Under the pieces are notes generated by a model, which saw only the letters and a list, made by a program, of their open reading frames with translations, was not told where the DNA came from and searched no databases. The translations under genes and the position numbers were made by a program. From DATFNI01 sp963787205 (GTDB lineage Bacteria; Bacteroidota; Rhodothermia; Balneolales; DATFMH01), in the NCBI GenBank assembly GCA_963787205.1, contig CAWBCD010000048.1, positions 1 to 64,000 on the forward strand: a stretch of 64,000 nucleotides of DNA, given 5' to 3'. How positions within the stretch are numbered: position 1 is the stretch's first letter; each line of letters starts with the position of its first letter. Positions 1 to 9,168 of this stretch are shown here, piece after piece.

Positions 1-250
1 AGTAAGAATCGATTCATTTCAACACGTGAGTTGGGCCAGTATTGGTAACGGGGGAACTTCATCATACATCACTGCAAGGTGTAAGGCTAACGGCTACTCC
101 GATCGGAAAGAAGGCGTGGCGGGCCCGCCGTCAACATTGAGCACACTTTGCCTGACTCCCCCTGAAGCCGCAGCCGAAATAGTTGCCGAGCTTCGTGAGG
201 CAATCGGTGGCGCCGATCTAATCCTTCTTTATTTGTGAGGTGTCACAGTA
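1..250. other. GC-rich edge with no recognised gene
   Basis: A 70-codon reading frame runs here on the plus strand, but its product resembles nothing I recognise. The composition matches the broken GC-rich genes that follow, so this is probably more of the same degraded or foreign block, cut by the window edge. Confidence 0.3.
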
Positions 251-514
251 ATGGTCAGACGAAGAAGCTGGAGGGACTTGAGCCGAGGTGTGCCGGTGAC
301 GAAGTTCCACATCACACTGTCGGGGAAAGACGACGGCGTCGTGGAGTTGTGGCAGCATGAAACGAAGATTGTCGACGCTCGCGGCCAGACCCTGCCGCTC
401 GCCCACAGCATCTACAACAGCCGAAAGTCGGCATCAGCGCATCACAGCATCGGCCCGCTGGCGGCGACGCTGTACGTGGACGACGTGTCGATTTCCGACT
501 GGCCGCTGGAGTGA
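251..514 (+). pseudogene. C-terminal fragment, polysaccharide lyase/LamG-like
   Basis: The frame reads through FHITLSGKDDGVVELWQ, KIVDARGQTLPL and AATLYVDDVSIS. This pattern is typical of the C-terminal beta-jellyroll of heparin-lyase-like polysaccharide lyases of planctomycetes and relatives, which cleave uronic-acid polysaccharides outside the cell. The N-terminal two thirds are absent. Between IYNS and HHSIGP the expected VGISA is found in another frame, so small compensating indels are likely. The fragment ends at a stop at 512-514. It is probably non-functional. Family assignment rests on motif memory only. Confidence 0.45.
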
Positions 515-790
515 GCGGCGATGTAGTTTCCGCCTCCCCTTTCCAATGAGGTGTAATCATGAAACGATATGTGACGAGCGTGATGCGGTTTTGCCTGAGC
601 GAAATGTCGAACAGGAAGTCCAACGTTAGCTCAGAAACTGCATCGAGTCAAGCAGGACGTCAAAAAGTGAGTGGAGAACAAACAGCACCCCCTGCACACA
701 CGCCGCCCCCATCCGTGCGGCAACGAACCGAGAGAAGGAATAACATCATGACCTCGTATAGTACAGCTTGGAAGAAAGTCGGCCGGTGGC

Positions 791-2230
791 GTGAGATTTT
801 TGACGGCGATGCTGATCGCTGGCGGCGATGTGTCGGCCCAGCCGGCCGGCGGAAGCGAATCTTCACCCTCGGCCATCCCGCCGTGGCAACTCCACGGTTC
901 GCTGCAAGTCTCTCCGACGGTCGCCGTTTGCAGCACGCCGACGGGACGCCATTTTTCTGGCTGGGCGATACGGCCTGGGCGCTGCACCAGAATCTCAGCC
1001 GAGAGGACGTCGACGGTATCTTGACAACGCGGCAGCGGCCGGCTTCAACGTGGTCCAGTTGATGAGCGTCAATGCATGGGCGCTGAACGATTGGAAGAAC
1101 TATTACGGCGCCACGCCGTACCTGAACGATTCCGCGACCAAGTTGAATCCGCCGTTCTGGGAGCATTTGGGTTGGGTGATCGACCAAGCCGCCGACCGCG
1201 GGCTGTTCATTCTGCTGGTCTACGGCTCGCCCGGGCGAACCGACAACCGCGTCGCGATCACCCAGACGCCGGCGGAAGCCTACGCCTACGGGAATGCTCT
1301 GGGGTCGTTGTATCGAGACAAGCCGAATCTGATCTGGGCGAACGGCATCGACGTCAATCCAGATGACGCGAAACGTGTCAGCCCGATGGGCATGGCGGGC
1401 TGGCATGCGATGGCGGAGGGTGTTGCCGATGGAGTGAACGGCGTGCAGAAGTTCGATGGCCAGGCCGATTGGACTTCGACCTTGATGACCTATCATCCAC
1501 GCGGTGGCAGCAGCTTCGTCCACATGGTTTCACGATGCCCCGTGGCTGGACTTCAACGGAGCGCAAATCGGTTGGCGGGGCAGCACGCTGCTGAGAACGA
1601 TCGACGCCGATTACGCGAGGAAGCCGACGAAACCGGTCATGGACATCGAGCCCTGGTACGAGCAGTGCACGTGGAAAACGCCGCCGGTCGACGATTGGGA
1701 GGTTCGGTTGCAGGCCTACCAGTCGGTCTTTGCCGGCGCGTGTGGGCACACCTACGGGCATTATGACATTTGGCCGCTGGATTCGCCCGGACCTCAATTA
1801 TGGCAAGCGATGGCGAGAAGCCTTGGCAGCGCCCGGCCGCATGCAGATGCGGTATCTGCGGCAGTTGATGGAATCAGCAGCCGCAAGCCGGCCGAGTGCC
1901 GCTTGCGCAAGCTCGTCGCTCATCGCGACGGTGACGCCGGCGTACCGACGCTGCTGACGGAACGGATCGCGGCCACGGGCGGCGCGGACGGCTCCTGGGC
2001 TTTCGTCTACACGCCGCGCGGCGCATCGTTTTCGGTCGACCTGGCCTCACTGAAGGGGCAGCGGCTTACCGCGCAGCTGGTTCGATCCGAGAACGGGCAA
2101 ACTGCGGTCGCTTGGCGAACTGGACAACGGCCGCCGGCAGGCCTTCGATCCGCCCGGCGAGCCGGGGCGCGGGCAACGATTGGGTGCTCTGCGCTCGCGA
2201 TTGGATGGAAACCAACATTCGCCAAAGACA
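791..2230 (+). pseudogene. DUF4038 (apiosidase-like) glycoside hydrolase, multiply frameshifted
   Basis: The family is a secreted (beta/alpha)8-barrel glycosidase with a C-terminal 'putative collagen-binding' beta domain. Its pieces lie in successive frames. A signal-like MRFLTAMLIAGGDVSAQPA and LHGSLQVS are in frame 2. DGTPFFWLGDTAWAL is in frame 1 (from about 918), and AAAAGFNVVQLMSVNAW through MTYHPRGG is in frame 3 (about 1025-1507). STWFHDAPWLDFNG and KPVMDIEPWYE are in frame 1, RMQMRYLRQLMES is in frame 2 (about 1800-1880), and GSWAFVYTPRGASFSVDL is back in frame 1. At least five indels in about 1.3 kb exclude one polypeptide. All expected blocks are present in the right order, so this is either a young pseudogene or indel-rich sequence. 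Confidence 0.72.
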
Positions 2231-2239
2231 CGGACCCTT

Positions 2240-2590
2240 GGGCACGCTGTACCCAAGGGCGCGAGGCATGGGACTACGAAATCCCCATTCGGCAATCAAA
2301 AGGTGATACACCGTCCTGGTTCTATTTCCTACCCGTCGGTCTGAGCGATCCCGACCATCCCAGTCGGGGCGGCTGGGTGGACGGTTTGTTCGGCAGGGAA
2401 GTTATTTCGCGGGATGCAAAAGACTGGGTAGGTGAAGTCACCGACGGACGAGGAGTACCGTGTGGCGTTGGCGTGACGCCTTTCAACGGGGACTTCCAAG
2501 CCCGAATGGATTGGTGTGTCGATCCAAGGGAAAAGGCAAATCATGCGCCGACCCCGTCTGGGAACGGCGATGCAACGAGAGCAGTCGGCG
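2240..2590 (+). pseudogene. DUF1593 protein fragment, frameshifted and cut
   Basis: The segment contains GDTPSWFYFLPVGLSDPDHPS, then WRWRDAFQ in one frame and DFQARMDWCVDPREKANHAP in the next. This order is characteristic of the middle of DUF1593 (nucleoside-hydrolase-like fold) proteins. The N-terminal half is missing or fused to the tail of the preceding DUF4038 pseudogene. After NGDATRA (about 2563-2583) the similarity stops, because the following bases belong to the minus-strand EAD-like gene. It is another broken planctomycete-style gene. Confidence 0.6.
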
Positions 2591-3102
2591 GCAAGGTCCT
2601 GCAGGATACTGTATCCATTCGTTACCGTTTTTATGGCTTTATTGTAGGCAGAGTCGGGCTCCCGGGCTTTTTCAATGAAGCGTTGAACCCTTTGTAAGAC
2701 CCCTGGCTTTACCTCGTCTTTCGTTTCTGCCAGTTCGACATGCTGCATCTCTTTACTGATCTCAGCTAATTCGGTAATAGTCTCACTCGTTTCTGGTATC
2801 GGGGCAGGTACTTGCAATTCCTGCGTCAGTTTTTCTACTGTGTGTTTTACTCCCTTGATCTGGTAGAGCTCGTATTCATTCAGCAAATTCAATAGCTGTT
2901 GGGTAAGAACGTTATATCTCTTGCTGTCTTCATTGGAGTCTAATATACCGGCAATGTTGTCTTTTTTATACTTGCGGAATCCGTTTGAGATACCAATTGC
3001 GAGATTCTCAAGCTCGGTGTCACTTGCGAGTACCACGGTCTCTCTGACGGCAGACTCAAGTCTTCCTTTTGCAATGTAATCTCTTATATCATTTGGCTTC
3101 AT
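2329..3102 (-). pseudogene. Effector-associated-domain (EAD11-like) protein, 3' truncated
   Basis: The likely start is the ATG at 3102 (MKPNDIRDYIAKGRLESAV); the frame extends further upstream without similarity. Residues 1-80 look like effector-associated domain 11, a small helical adaptor domain: an IAKGRLESAV helix, a long ISNGFRKYKKDNIAGILDS helix, then a VLTQQLLNLLNEY helix. Residues 85-165 are a hydrophilic linker and coiled coil. Genuine sequence stops around 2590; the last roughly 85 residues to the stop at 2329 are the antisense of the DUF1593 fragment. The effector part, if any, is lost. It is divergent from the SIR2-EAD11 gene (129-bp gap) and carries the same adaptor class, so the two probably once formed one system. 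Confidence 0.6.
2563..2600. other. Junction between GC-rich block and the defence locus
   Basis: Within about 40 bases the plus-strand DUF1593 similarity ends, and on the minus strand the EAD-like protein loses its expected continuation after NGYSILQDLAA. Composition changes from GC-rich to AT-rich at the same place. Both genes are cut here. This marks a deletion or insertion breakpoint, or an assembly chimera. No target-site duplication or terminal repeat was seen. Confidence 0.55.
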
Positions 3103-3207
3103 AAAAAAAGAATACTGATTACTGGTTGCGTATAAGTAAACCGGATTTACCGAAATAAACAAATGGTATGATATAGTTTTCTATTAATTTATTCGTAAAT
3201 TCGTTTG

Positions 3208-3215
3208 TACCTTCA
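3208..3215 (+). promoter_or_regulatory. Bacteroidota-type -7 element
   Basis: TACCTTCA lies 15 bases before the ATG of the SIR2-like gene and resembles the Bacteroidota -7 box TAnnTTTG, in the common TACCTTTGC-like form. The -33 box is unclear (T-rich stretch near 3177-3183). It supports the start at 3231 and a short leader. Confidence 0.4.
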
Positions 3216-3230
3216 CAAACTTCCTTTCTT

Positions 3231-4328
3231 ATGGCGCCTGAGAATAAAAAAATTGACTGGGACACATTGTTATATGCTATTCGTAAAGAAAAATGCGTCC
3301 TCTTCATAGGTCCCGAAATAGCACAAACCAAAGATGGAAAATACTTCAACAAGGCTTTGTATGAATCGTTGAGGGAAGACCACAAGGACAATACGTATTA
3401 TTTTTCGCGGGACGATCTTTTTATAATCGATAATAAAGACCGGATTACCGTACTTAGTAAAATCGATAAGTTTCTGCAAAATTCATTCAATAAAGAACTG
3501 TATGCCAAGATAGCTTTTATCCCGTTCCACCTGATTATTTCGACGTCGCCCGACCTTTTGTTGAAGGACACCTTTGATGAAAACAACCTTCAGTATGAAT
3601 ATCACTACTATAATTTCAGTGAGGCCCGGCCGGAGGAATTCAGTGACCCGACCAGTGACATTCCGGTGCTGTATAATATGACGGGAAGTACGGATGATTC
3701 TTCATCGCTGCTGATAACGTACAAGGATTTATACAAATATCTGAAAGCCATCCTCGGAAGCAAACCGCTGCCTACCGAGTTGCTTAATGAATTAAAGAGT
3801 GTGACACGTTTTATCTTCCTGGGTTTCAAGTTTGACAAGTGGTATGTGCAGTTGTTGCTGGCGTTATTGTATGATGAGATCGAAAAGGAAAACAATGAGG
3901 GTTTGGCGCCATTCATCAACATTTCTAAGGAGACTGACGAGATCTGTACCCGTCAGTTTAACATCAGTTTCATAGCTTCGGATTACAATGAATTCGTAAA
4001 CGAGTTATACAGCCGCTGCCAGAAAGAGGGAATGCTGCGAGAGGCCGGGAAGGAAGAGGTATTGGTGTCAAAAAAGGCTTACCAATTAGTCAAAAAAGAT
4101 AATATTGAAGAAGCTATTGATCTGTTGTTCAACTATTTAGAGGATTCTGATCAGGAAAAATATGATCGTATTGCTGGTATTTCGGCTCGTTACAGCCGGG
4201 TTAAACGCAGGCTGGATGACGGTGTGTTGGACCAGAAGGAAGCGAACATCGAGCTTAATAAAATCAATGTTGGACTGCTCGATTTAATTGAGGATGTGAA
4301 GTTGCAGGAAAGCGCGGTAAAAACGTAA
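3231..4328 (+). CDS. SIR2-like protein with C-terminal EAD11-like domain
   Basis: The protein has 365 residues. Residues 10-250 form a SIR2-like Rossmann domain: CVLFIGPEI replaces the usual GAG loop, then FHLIISTSPDLLL, VLYNMTGSTDDSSSLLITYKDL and FIFLGFKFDKWYVQLLLALL. SIR2-like domains in defence bind or cleave NAD+. Here the position of the sirtuin catalytic histidine (normally LHG) reads MTG, a feature I recall from a subfamily with NLFG, so NADase activity is not assured. Residues 280-360 (KKAYQLVKKDNIEEAIDLLFNY onwards) look like EAD11, a homotypic adaptor. The stop lies three bases before the start of the nSTAND gene, so the two are one operon. The inferred role is effector arm of a STAND-type conflict system. 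Confidence 0.78.
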   Translation: MAPENKKIDWDTLLYAIRKEKCVLFIGPEIAQTKDGKYFNKALYESLREDHKDNTYYFSRDDLFIIDNKDRITVLSKIDKFLQNSFNKELYAKIAFIPFHLIISTSPDLLLKDTFDENNLQYEYHYYNFSEARPEEFSDPTSDIPVLYNMTGSTDDSSSLLITYKDLYKYLKAILGSKPLPTELLNELKSVTRFIFLGFKFDKWYVQLLLALLYDEIEKENNEGLAPFINISKETDEICTRQFNISFIASDYNEFVNELYSRCQKEGMLREAGKEEVLVSKKAYQLVKKDNIEEAIDLLFNYLEDSDQEKYDRIAGISARYSRVKRRLDDGVLDQKEANIELNKINVGLLDLIEDVKLQESAVKT

Positions 4329-4331
4329 GCC

Positions 4332-7300
4332 ATGGGGAAACGCAGATATCCGGGCGTAAAGCCTTTTTCAACCACCGAAAGTAATCTCTTTTTTGGCAGA
4401 CAGAGGGATATTTCCCGCCTGTTTAAGCTGGTTAACGTCAAGCAGCTGGTGGTACTGTATTCAAAGTCCGGTTTAGGCAAAAGCTCCCTGATCAATGCCG
4501 GTTTGCTGCCAATAATAAAAGAGGAAACCCGGTACAAACCTGTAATCGTCAGATTCGGAAGCTACAGGCCTGGACAATCTGTGAGTCCGCTGAATGCTAT
4601 CAAAGAAAAAATTTCAGCTGAAGATAAAGAACACACGTTCCTGGATAAGCTGGCGGAACCGGACTCTTCGCTCTGGTATTATTTGAAGAAAGAACAGCTG
4701 AAGGCAGAGGTCCCGGAAGAAAAACTATTGATATTCGATCAATTTGAAGAGTTGTTTACCTATCCGGCGATACAGATCCTTGAGTTTAAAAAAGCAATTT
4801 CAGAAGCGTTATACAGCACAATTCCAAAATATTACCAGTCATCCCTCGAAGAGCATGTTAAAAGCAACCGGGAAATACTATCAAAGGAAGAACTTGAACT
4901 GCTTTACAAGCCTCTTCGCCTCAAAATGCTGGTTGCCATCCGTTCAGATCGTTTGAGTCTAATCGATCAGCTAAAAGATTATATCCCCGATATTCTGTCG
5001 AACACATACCAGCTATCGGCATTGACCCGTACACAGGCAGAAGATGCGATCCTGAGCCCGGCTTATCTCGATGATCCCGATTTTGAGTCCCCAAAATTCG
5101 ATTATACCGATGAAGCCGTTGATAAAATTCTGAGTTTCCTGACAAAAGGAGACACGCAGAGTATCGAGTCATTCCAGCTTCAGATACTCTGCCAATACAT
5201 CGAAGAGAGTATCGTAATCGAACAAAACGATACCTATATAGAGTATGATGATGTCGGTGATCTTGGGGATATTTTCGAGTTGTATTATGATAAGCTGATT
5301 TCTCGCATCCCGGAAGATGTTCGGCCCGCTGTCCGCAAGTTCCTTGAAGAAGGGCTCATATTTGAAGAAGAGGAGCGGCGTCTCAGCTTGTATGAAGGAC
5401 AGATTCTGAAGAACTACGGGATCAGTAAAAAGCTGCTTCAACAACTGGTTGACACGCATATCGTCAGGTCGGAGCCCAACACAGCGGGTGGATTCTCTTA
5501 TGAATTGAGTCATGATTCATTGGTGAAGCCTATCCTCCGTGCATACCAAAAAAGACGAGAAGAGGAAGGTCGTGAACAGGAAGAGGAACGCCGCCGTGAG
5601 GAATATGAGGCCTACAAACTCCGGTTGTTGGAAAAGACAAAGAAGATCAGGCGCAGGCTTGTAGTAGGCGGCATCGTTGTCGTCGTTTTTTCAATCATGC
5701 TGGTGGTGTTTGCCTTGATCTCGGAAAACTACCGGGAAACGCAGCGGGATCTCACGCGAATGAAATTCCTTGCCACGGCATCAGACTGGTATCGTGAGCT
5801 TGTTGCTAATTTTGATAATGATGCGCAGAAAAACATATACATTCGCGATCCTCAGAGATCGATTGACCTGCGCAACAAAGCACTGGATATTGGGAGAGAT
5901 CATCAAAAAGCCCTGAAACAAGATAGTCTGAGTAAAGATTCTGTACTGGTTGCCCTCAATTTGTCGACTCATGCACTTGGTAAAATCACCAATGACCCGG
6001 TTCTTGCTGTTCAACTGGCCAGGGAAGCGATCAATCAAAATGATAATGTGATTACCCGGGCAGTGATGAAAGAGGTGCTGGCCAGGAGTAATTTCTATGT
6101 GCAGAATTTTGAAATCAGAAGAGACAACCTGCTCGCTCTTGGTTTCAAAGACGAGGACGAACTAGCAAAAGTAACATCATTGGGAATTGAGTTGATCAAT
6201 ATCAGCGGAAACGTAAGCAGTGAATCGGCAAGCCAGCGCGTCCAGAATTCAGATGATAAGACCCAGAGCGGCATTACCTGGAGTGCTGACAGCATGAAAC
6301 ATTTCGCTGACATATCCCGTGATGGAAAAATTATTGTCACGGTTGATACCGTACGCGACAAAATCGACATATGGGAGATCAATCAGGGTTCGTACAAAAA
6401 AACAGCTATGACTAATAATCACTGGCCTGTTGATTTCAAACAGATTTCCGTTGTTTCGCTTTCCGGGGATGGGAGATATCTCGCAATTGGAGAAAACAAC
6501 GCCCGTATCGTTTGCCGAAACCTGGCGACCAACGCGGACATTGGTATCACATTGGACGACTTTAGCGGCAACAGGGCTGGAATTACAGGTATCGAATTTG
6601 TTGATGATGATCGGCAGCTGATTGCCTATGCCACCAGTCAGAGTGCCATTGTCTATGATCTTGTTGAAAAGAAGATTGTGACACGAATGAACGAGGAGAC
6701 GGCTACGAACTCAATGATCATGTCGGATGATGATTATGTTGTTACGACTGTCAATAACACCGTTAGCGTGTGGAAGGCCGGGACCCGGTTTAACGGACGT
6801 GAAAAAACAATATTTGGTCACAGTGCATCCGTTAAATATGCCGTAACATCGCCGGATGACAGGTATGTACTTTCCGAGGATGACAAAGAACGGTTTTACG
6901 TATGGGATATCAACAGGAATCAAAAACCCATAAAACTGTTGAATATCGATTACCAGGCGCCGGCTAACAACCTGCTCAGCAGATTAAGTTCATATAGTTA
7001 TACCAGCCAGAATCCATCTGAAATGCAGGTCCAAAATAGTCACGTGACTATAGTCCCGTCCATCATTTTTTCTGAAAAAGGGACCGTATTCCTGACGATG
7101 GCGGGAAATGATGTGTATGTGTGGGAAACACCATATGTAACGATGGACCGGCAAACGTTTAGTGAGGACAAATTCTTTGCCCGTTATAATATTGGCGAGC
7201 TCGATGACGAACAGAAGCTGGCCTACAATGTCATTAACTCGGAAAGCCTCTCGCGGGGGAAAAGTAAGGATGAACTGCTATCCCTTGCAAAGAGTTACTA

Positions 7301-8843
7301 CAATTCAAAGAAATATGCATTGGCCATCCAGTTCTATCAGAGATTATTGGATACATACGCAGATGAGAATGAAAATGCAGAGGTGCTTAATGAGTTCGGC
7401 AACTGCTATTATGATATCGGCGAGTATGAAAAGGCCATACCGTACTACGAAAAGGTTCTGACTATCGAACCGGATTATAAATGGGCTCTGGGTAACCTTG
7501 GACTCGTTTATTATCACCTGAAAGAATATGACGCGTCACTCGATTTTCACAAAAAGGCCCTCGAAGTAGATCAAAACTACACCGCTTCTTTGAATGGAGT
7601 CGGGAATGTCTATTACGCCCGGAAACAATACATTATGGCTGTTGAGTACTACCGTAAAGCCGTAAAGGCAGATGATAAATATAAATGGGCATGGCGCAAT
7701 TTGGGGATGTCCCTGCTTTATCTCAAAAAATATGATGAGGCCTATCATAGTTTTGCAGAGACCAATAAGCTGGATCCTTCTTATGATACTGCGCTGGAGT
7801 GGAACCAGTTGGGGAATGCTTATTACGAAAGCCACAACTACGACAGAGCTGATGTTTGTTATCGAAACGCCCTTAAAATTGATCAAAATTATAAATGGGC
7901 TCAATACAACCTGGGAAACGTAGAGTATGCAAAGAAAAATTATTATGTCTCGTACATTAACTTTAAGAAGGCTTTGGATATTGATCCGCAGTACTCAAGC
8001 GCGCTTTTGGGAATGATCGATGCCTTTGAGAAGGGCATTGAGCAGGATCCTTCGTTTTCAAAAAGGTTTGGCAGCAGTAACCTTGTGGTCTATTGCCGCG
8101 CAAGGGTGCACGTCAGGAAAAAGGAGCTGAAGGAAGCGTTCAGGGATTACAGTGAAATTGCCGCCCGGAATTTTGTTTACCCGAAAGCCAGCGACTGGAA
8201 TGATTTGGGTAACAACTTTTACGATCAGGGGGACGAAGGCTATGACCTCGCCCGGCAATCGTATCAAAAAGCAGTTGAAGCTGATCCGCAGTATATATGG
8301 GCATGGAACAACCTGGGGCTGGTAGAACGTCGCCGGGATGAACTATCACAGGCAATAGGTTATTACTCGAAAGCGCTGAAGATTGACTCGACAAGCGCCC
8401 TGGTACTATCCAACATGTCGGAAGCTTATTTCACGGATAAAAAATTCAGGAATGCGGTACGGTACCAGGAAAAGGCAGTGATGAATAAACCGGGAGATGC
8501 CGATTATTTGTGGACGCTGAGTTGGTATTACCTGTTTACGAAGCAGTATGCAAAGACTATCAATACTTCAAAGAAGGTTCTTGATATCGACTCTACTCTT
8601 ACCGGTGTTTATACCAATCTTGCACTTGGCTACTTGTTTGACAATCAATACCCTGAAGCGGAAGCCGTCTACAAACAGTGGATGAATAAGAAATATCCAT
8701 TTAGTGATAAGTTCCCGACATTTAGAGAGGCCTTTCTGCAGGATTTAAAGGATTTGGAGGATGCCGGAATTACCAGCCGTGATGTACCAAGAATCCGCAA
8801 TTTACTCAAGTCCTCGTCATCTATGGGGTCGGTGCAGCAATGA
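4332..8843 (+). CDS. nSTAND NTPase with TM helix, WD40 and TPR sensor region
   Basis: The protein has 1503 residues. Residues 8-410 form an nSTAND P-loop NTPase: FFGRQRDI, Walker A SKSGLGKSS (44-52), Walker B LLIFDQFEE (132-140), IRSDR (203-207), and a winged-helix module ending YELSHDSLVKP (390-400). A charged coiled coil follows (405-440), then one transmembrane helix (about 443-463). Degenerate WD40 blades span about 650-960 and at least ten TPR units about 1000-1480 (for example EKAIPYYEKVLTIEPDYKWALGNLG). In STAND proteins the repeats sense a ligand and the NTPase oligomerises to activate an effector. Here the effector is plausibly the co-transcribed SIR2-EAD11 protein. The TM helix suggests membrane anchoring with repeats on the other side or a re-entrant layout. 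The protein has no EAD of its own that I can see. Confidence 0.82.
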   Translation: MGKRRYPGVKPFSTTESNLFFGRQRDISRLFKLVNVKQLVVLYSKSGLGKSSLINAGLLPIIKEETRYKPVIVRFGSYRPGQSVSPLNAIKEKISAEDKEHTFLDKLAEPDSSLWYYLKKEQLKAEVPEEKLLIFDQFEELFTYPAIQILEFKKAISEALYSTIPKYYQSSLEEHVKSNREILSKEELELLYKPLRLKMLVAIRSDRLSLIDQLKDYIPDILSNTYQLSALTRTQAEDAILSPAYLDDPDFESPKFDYTDEAVDKILSFLTKGDTQSIESFQLQILCQYIEESIVIEQNDTYIEYDDVGDLGDIFELYYDKLISRIPEDVRPAVRKFLEEGLIFEEEERRLSLYEGQILKNYGISKKLLQQLVDTHIVRSEPNTAGGFSYELSHDSLVKPILRAYQKRREEEGREQEEERRREEYEAYKLRLLEKTKKIRRRLVVGGIVVVVFSIMLVVFALISENYRETQRDLTRMKFLATASDWYRELVANFDNDAQKNIYIRDPQRSIDLRNKALDIGRDHQKALKQDSLSKDSVLVALNLSTHALGKITNDPVLAVQLAREAINQNDNVITRAVMKEVLARSNFYVQNFEIRRDNLLALGFKDEDELAKVTSLGIELINISGNVSSESASQRVQNSDDKTQSGITWSADSMKHFADISRDGKIIVTVDTVRDKIDIWEINQGSYKKTAMTNNHWPVDFKQISVVSLSGDGRYLAIGENNARIVCRNLATNADIGITLDDFSGNRAGITGIEFVDDDRQLIAYATSQSAIVYDLVEKKIVTRMNEETATNSMIMSDDDYVVTTVNNTVSVWKAGTRFNGREKTIFGHSASVKYAVTSPDDRYVLSEDDKERFYVWDINRNQKPIKLLNIDYQAPANNLLSRLSSYSYTSQNPSEMQVQNSHVTIVPSIIFSEKGTVFLTMAGNDVYVWETPYVTMDRQTFSEDKFFARYNIGELDDEQKLAYNVINSESLSRGKSKDELLSLAKSYYNSKKYALAIQFYQRLLDTYADENENAEVLNEFGNCYYDIGEYEKAIPYYEKVLTIEPDYKWALGNLGLVYYHLKEYDASLDFHKKALEVDQNYTASLNGVGNVYYARKQYIMAVEYYRKAVKADDKYKWAWRNLGMSLLYLKKYDEAYHSFAETNKLDPSYDTALEWNQLGNAYYESHNYDRADVCYRNALKIDQNYKWAQYNLGNVEYAKKNYYVSYINFKKALDIDPQYSSALLGMIDAFEKGIEQDPSFSKRFGSSNLVVYCRARVHVRKKELKEAFRDYSEIAARNFVYPKASDWNDLGNNFYDQGDEGYDLARQSYQKAVEADPQYIWAWNNLGLVERRRDELSQAIGYYSKALKIDSTSALVLSNMSEAYFTDKKFRNAVRYQEKAVMNKPGDADYLWTLSWYYLFTKQYAKTINTSKKVLDIDSTLTGVYTNLALGYLFDNQYPEAEAVYKQWMNKKYPFSDKFPTFREAFLQDLKDLEDAGITSRDVPRIRNLLKSSSSMGSVQQ

Positions 8844-9018
8844 GACAGGCGCGTAATATACGGTCGATGTAATTTTTCAGCGTAAGCTTATGTGATACTT
8901 TGATCATAAGTCCGGTTTCCTCATTTTATCTCCGTCCCGGTGTTCCGTTCTGGGATAGTAACATGAACGAAACTTACGTACGAAGCAAGGATAACATGAA
9001 TTGAGGTCGTGTTATGCG
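8841..9018 (+). repeat. ~175-bp direct repeat, copy 1
   Basis: This begins at the stop codon of the STAND gene (TGAGACAGGC). It is alignable along its whole length with 12006-12172, sharing CGTAAGCTTATGT, ACTTTGAT, TTTCCTCATTTTATC and GAAGCAAGGATAACATGAA in the same order. TCATTTTATC and GGATAACATGA can pair as a hairpin in both copies. The two copies bracket the alpha-galactosidase/methyltransferase block. Nothing further was recognised from 9019 to 9168. Confidence 0.75.
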
Positions 9019-9168
9019 ATTGATGTAGTGCATTCCTCACATCAGACTAGTCAATTAATTTTTCAGGCTGACATCAAAATATACAAGGAATTGAATTTTA
9101 CTCTAGACAGTATTTGAAATAACTGGAATTAGTAATTATAAACAAATAGTAAGAAGAACATAAAAATT

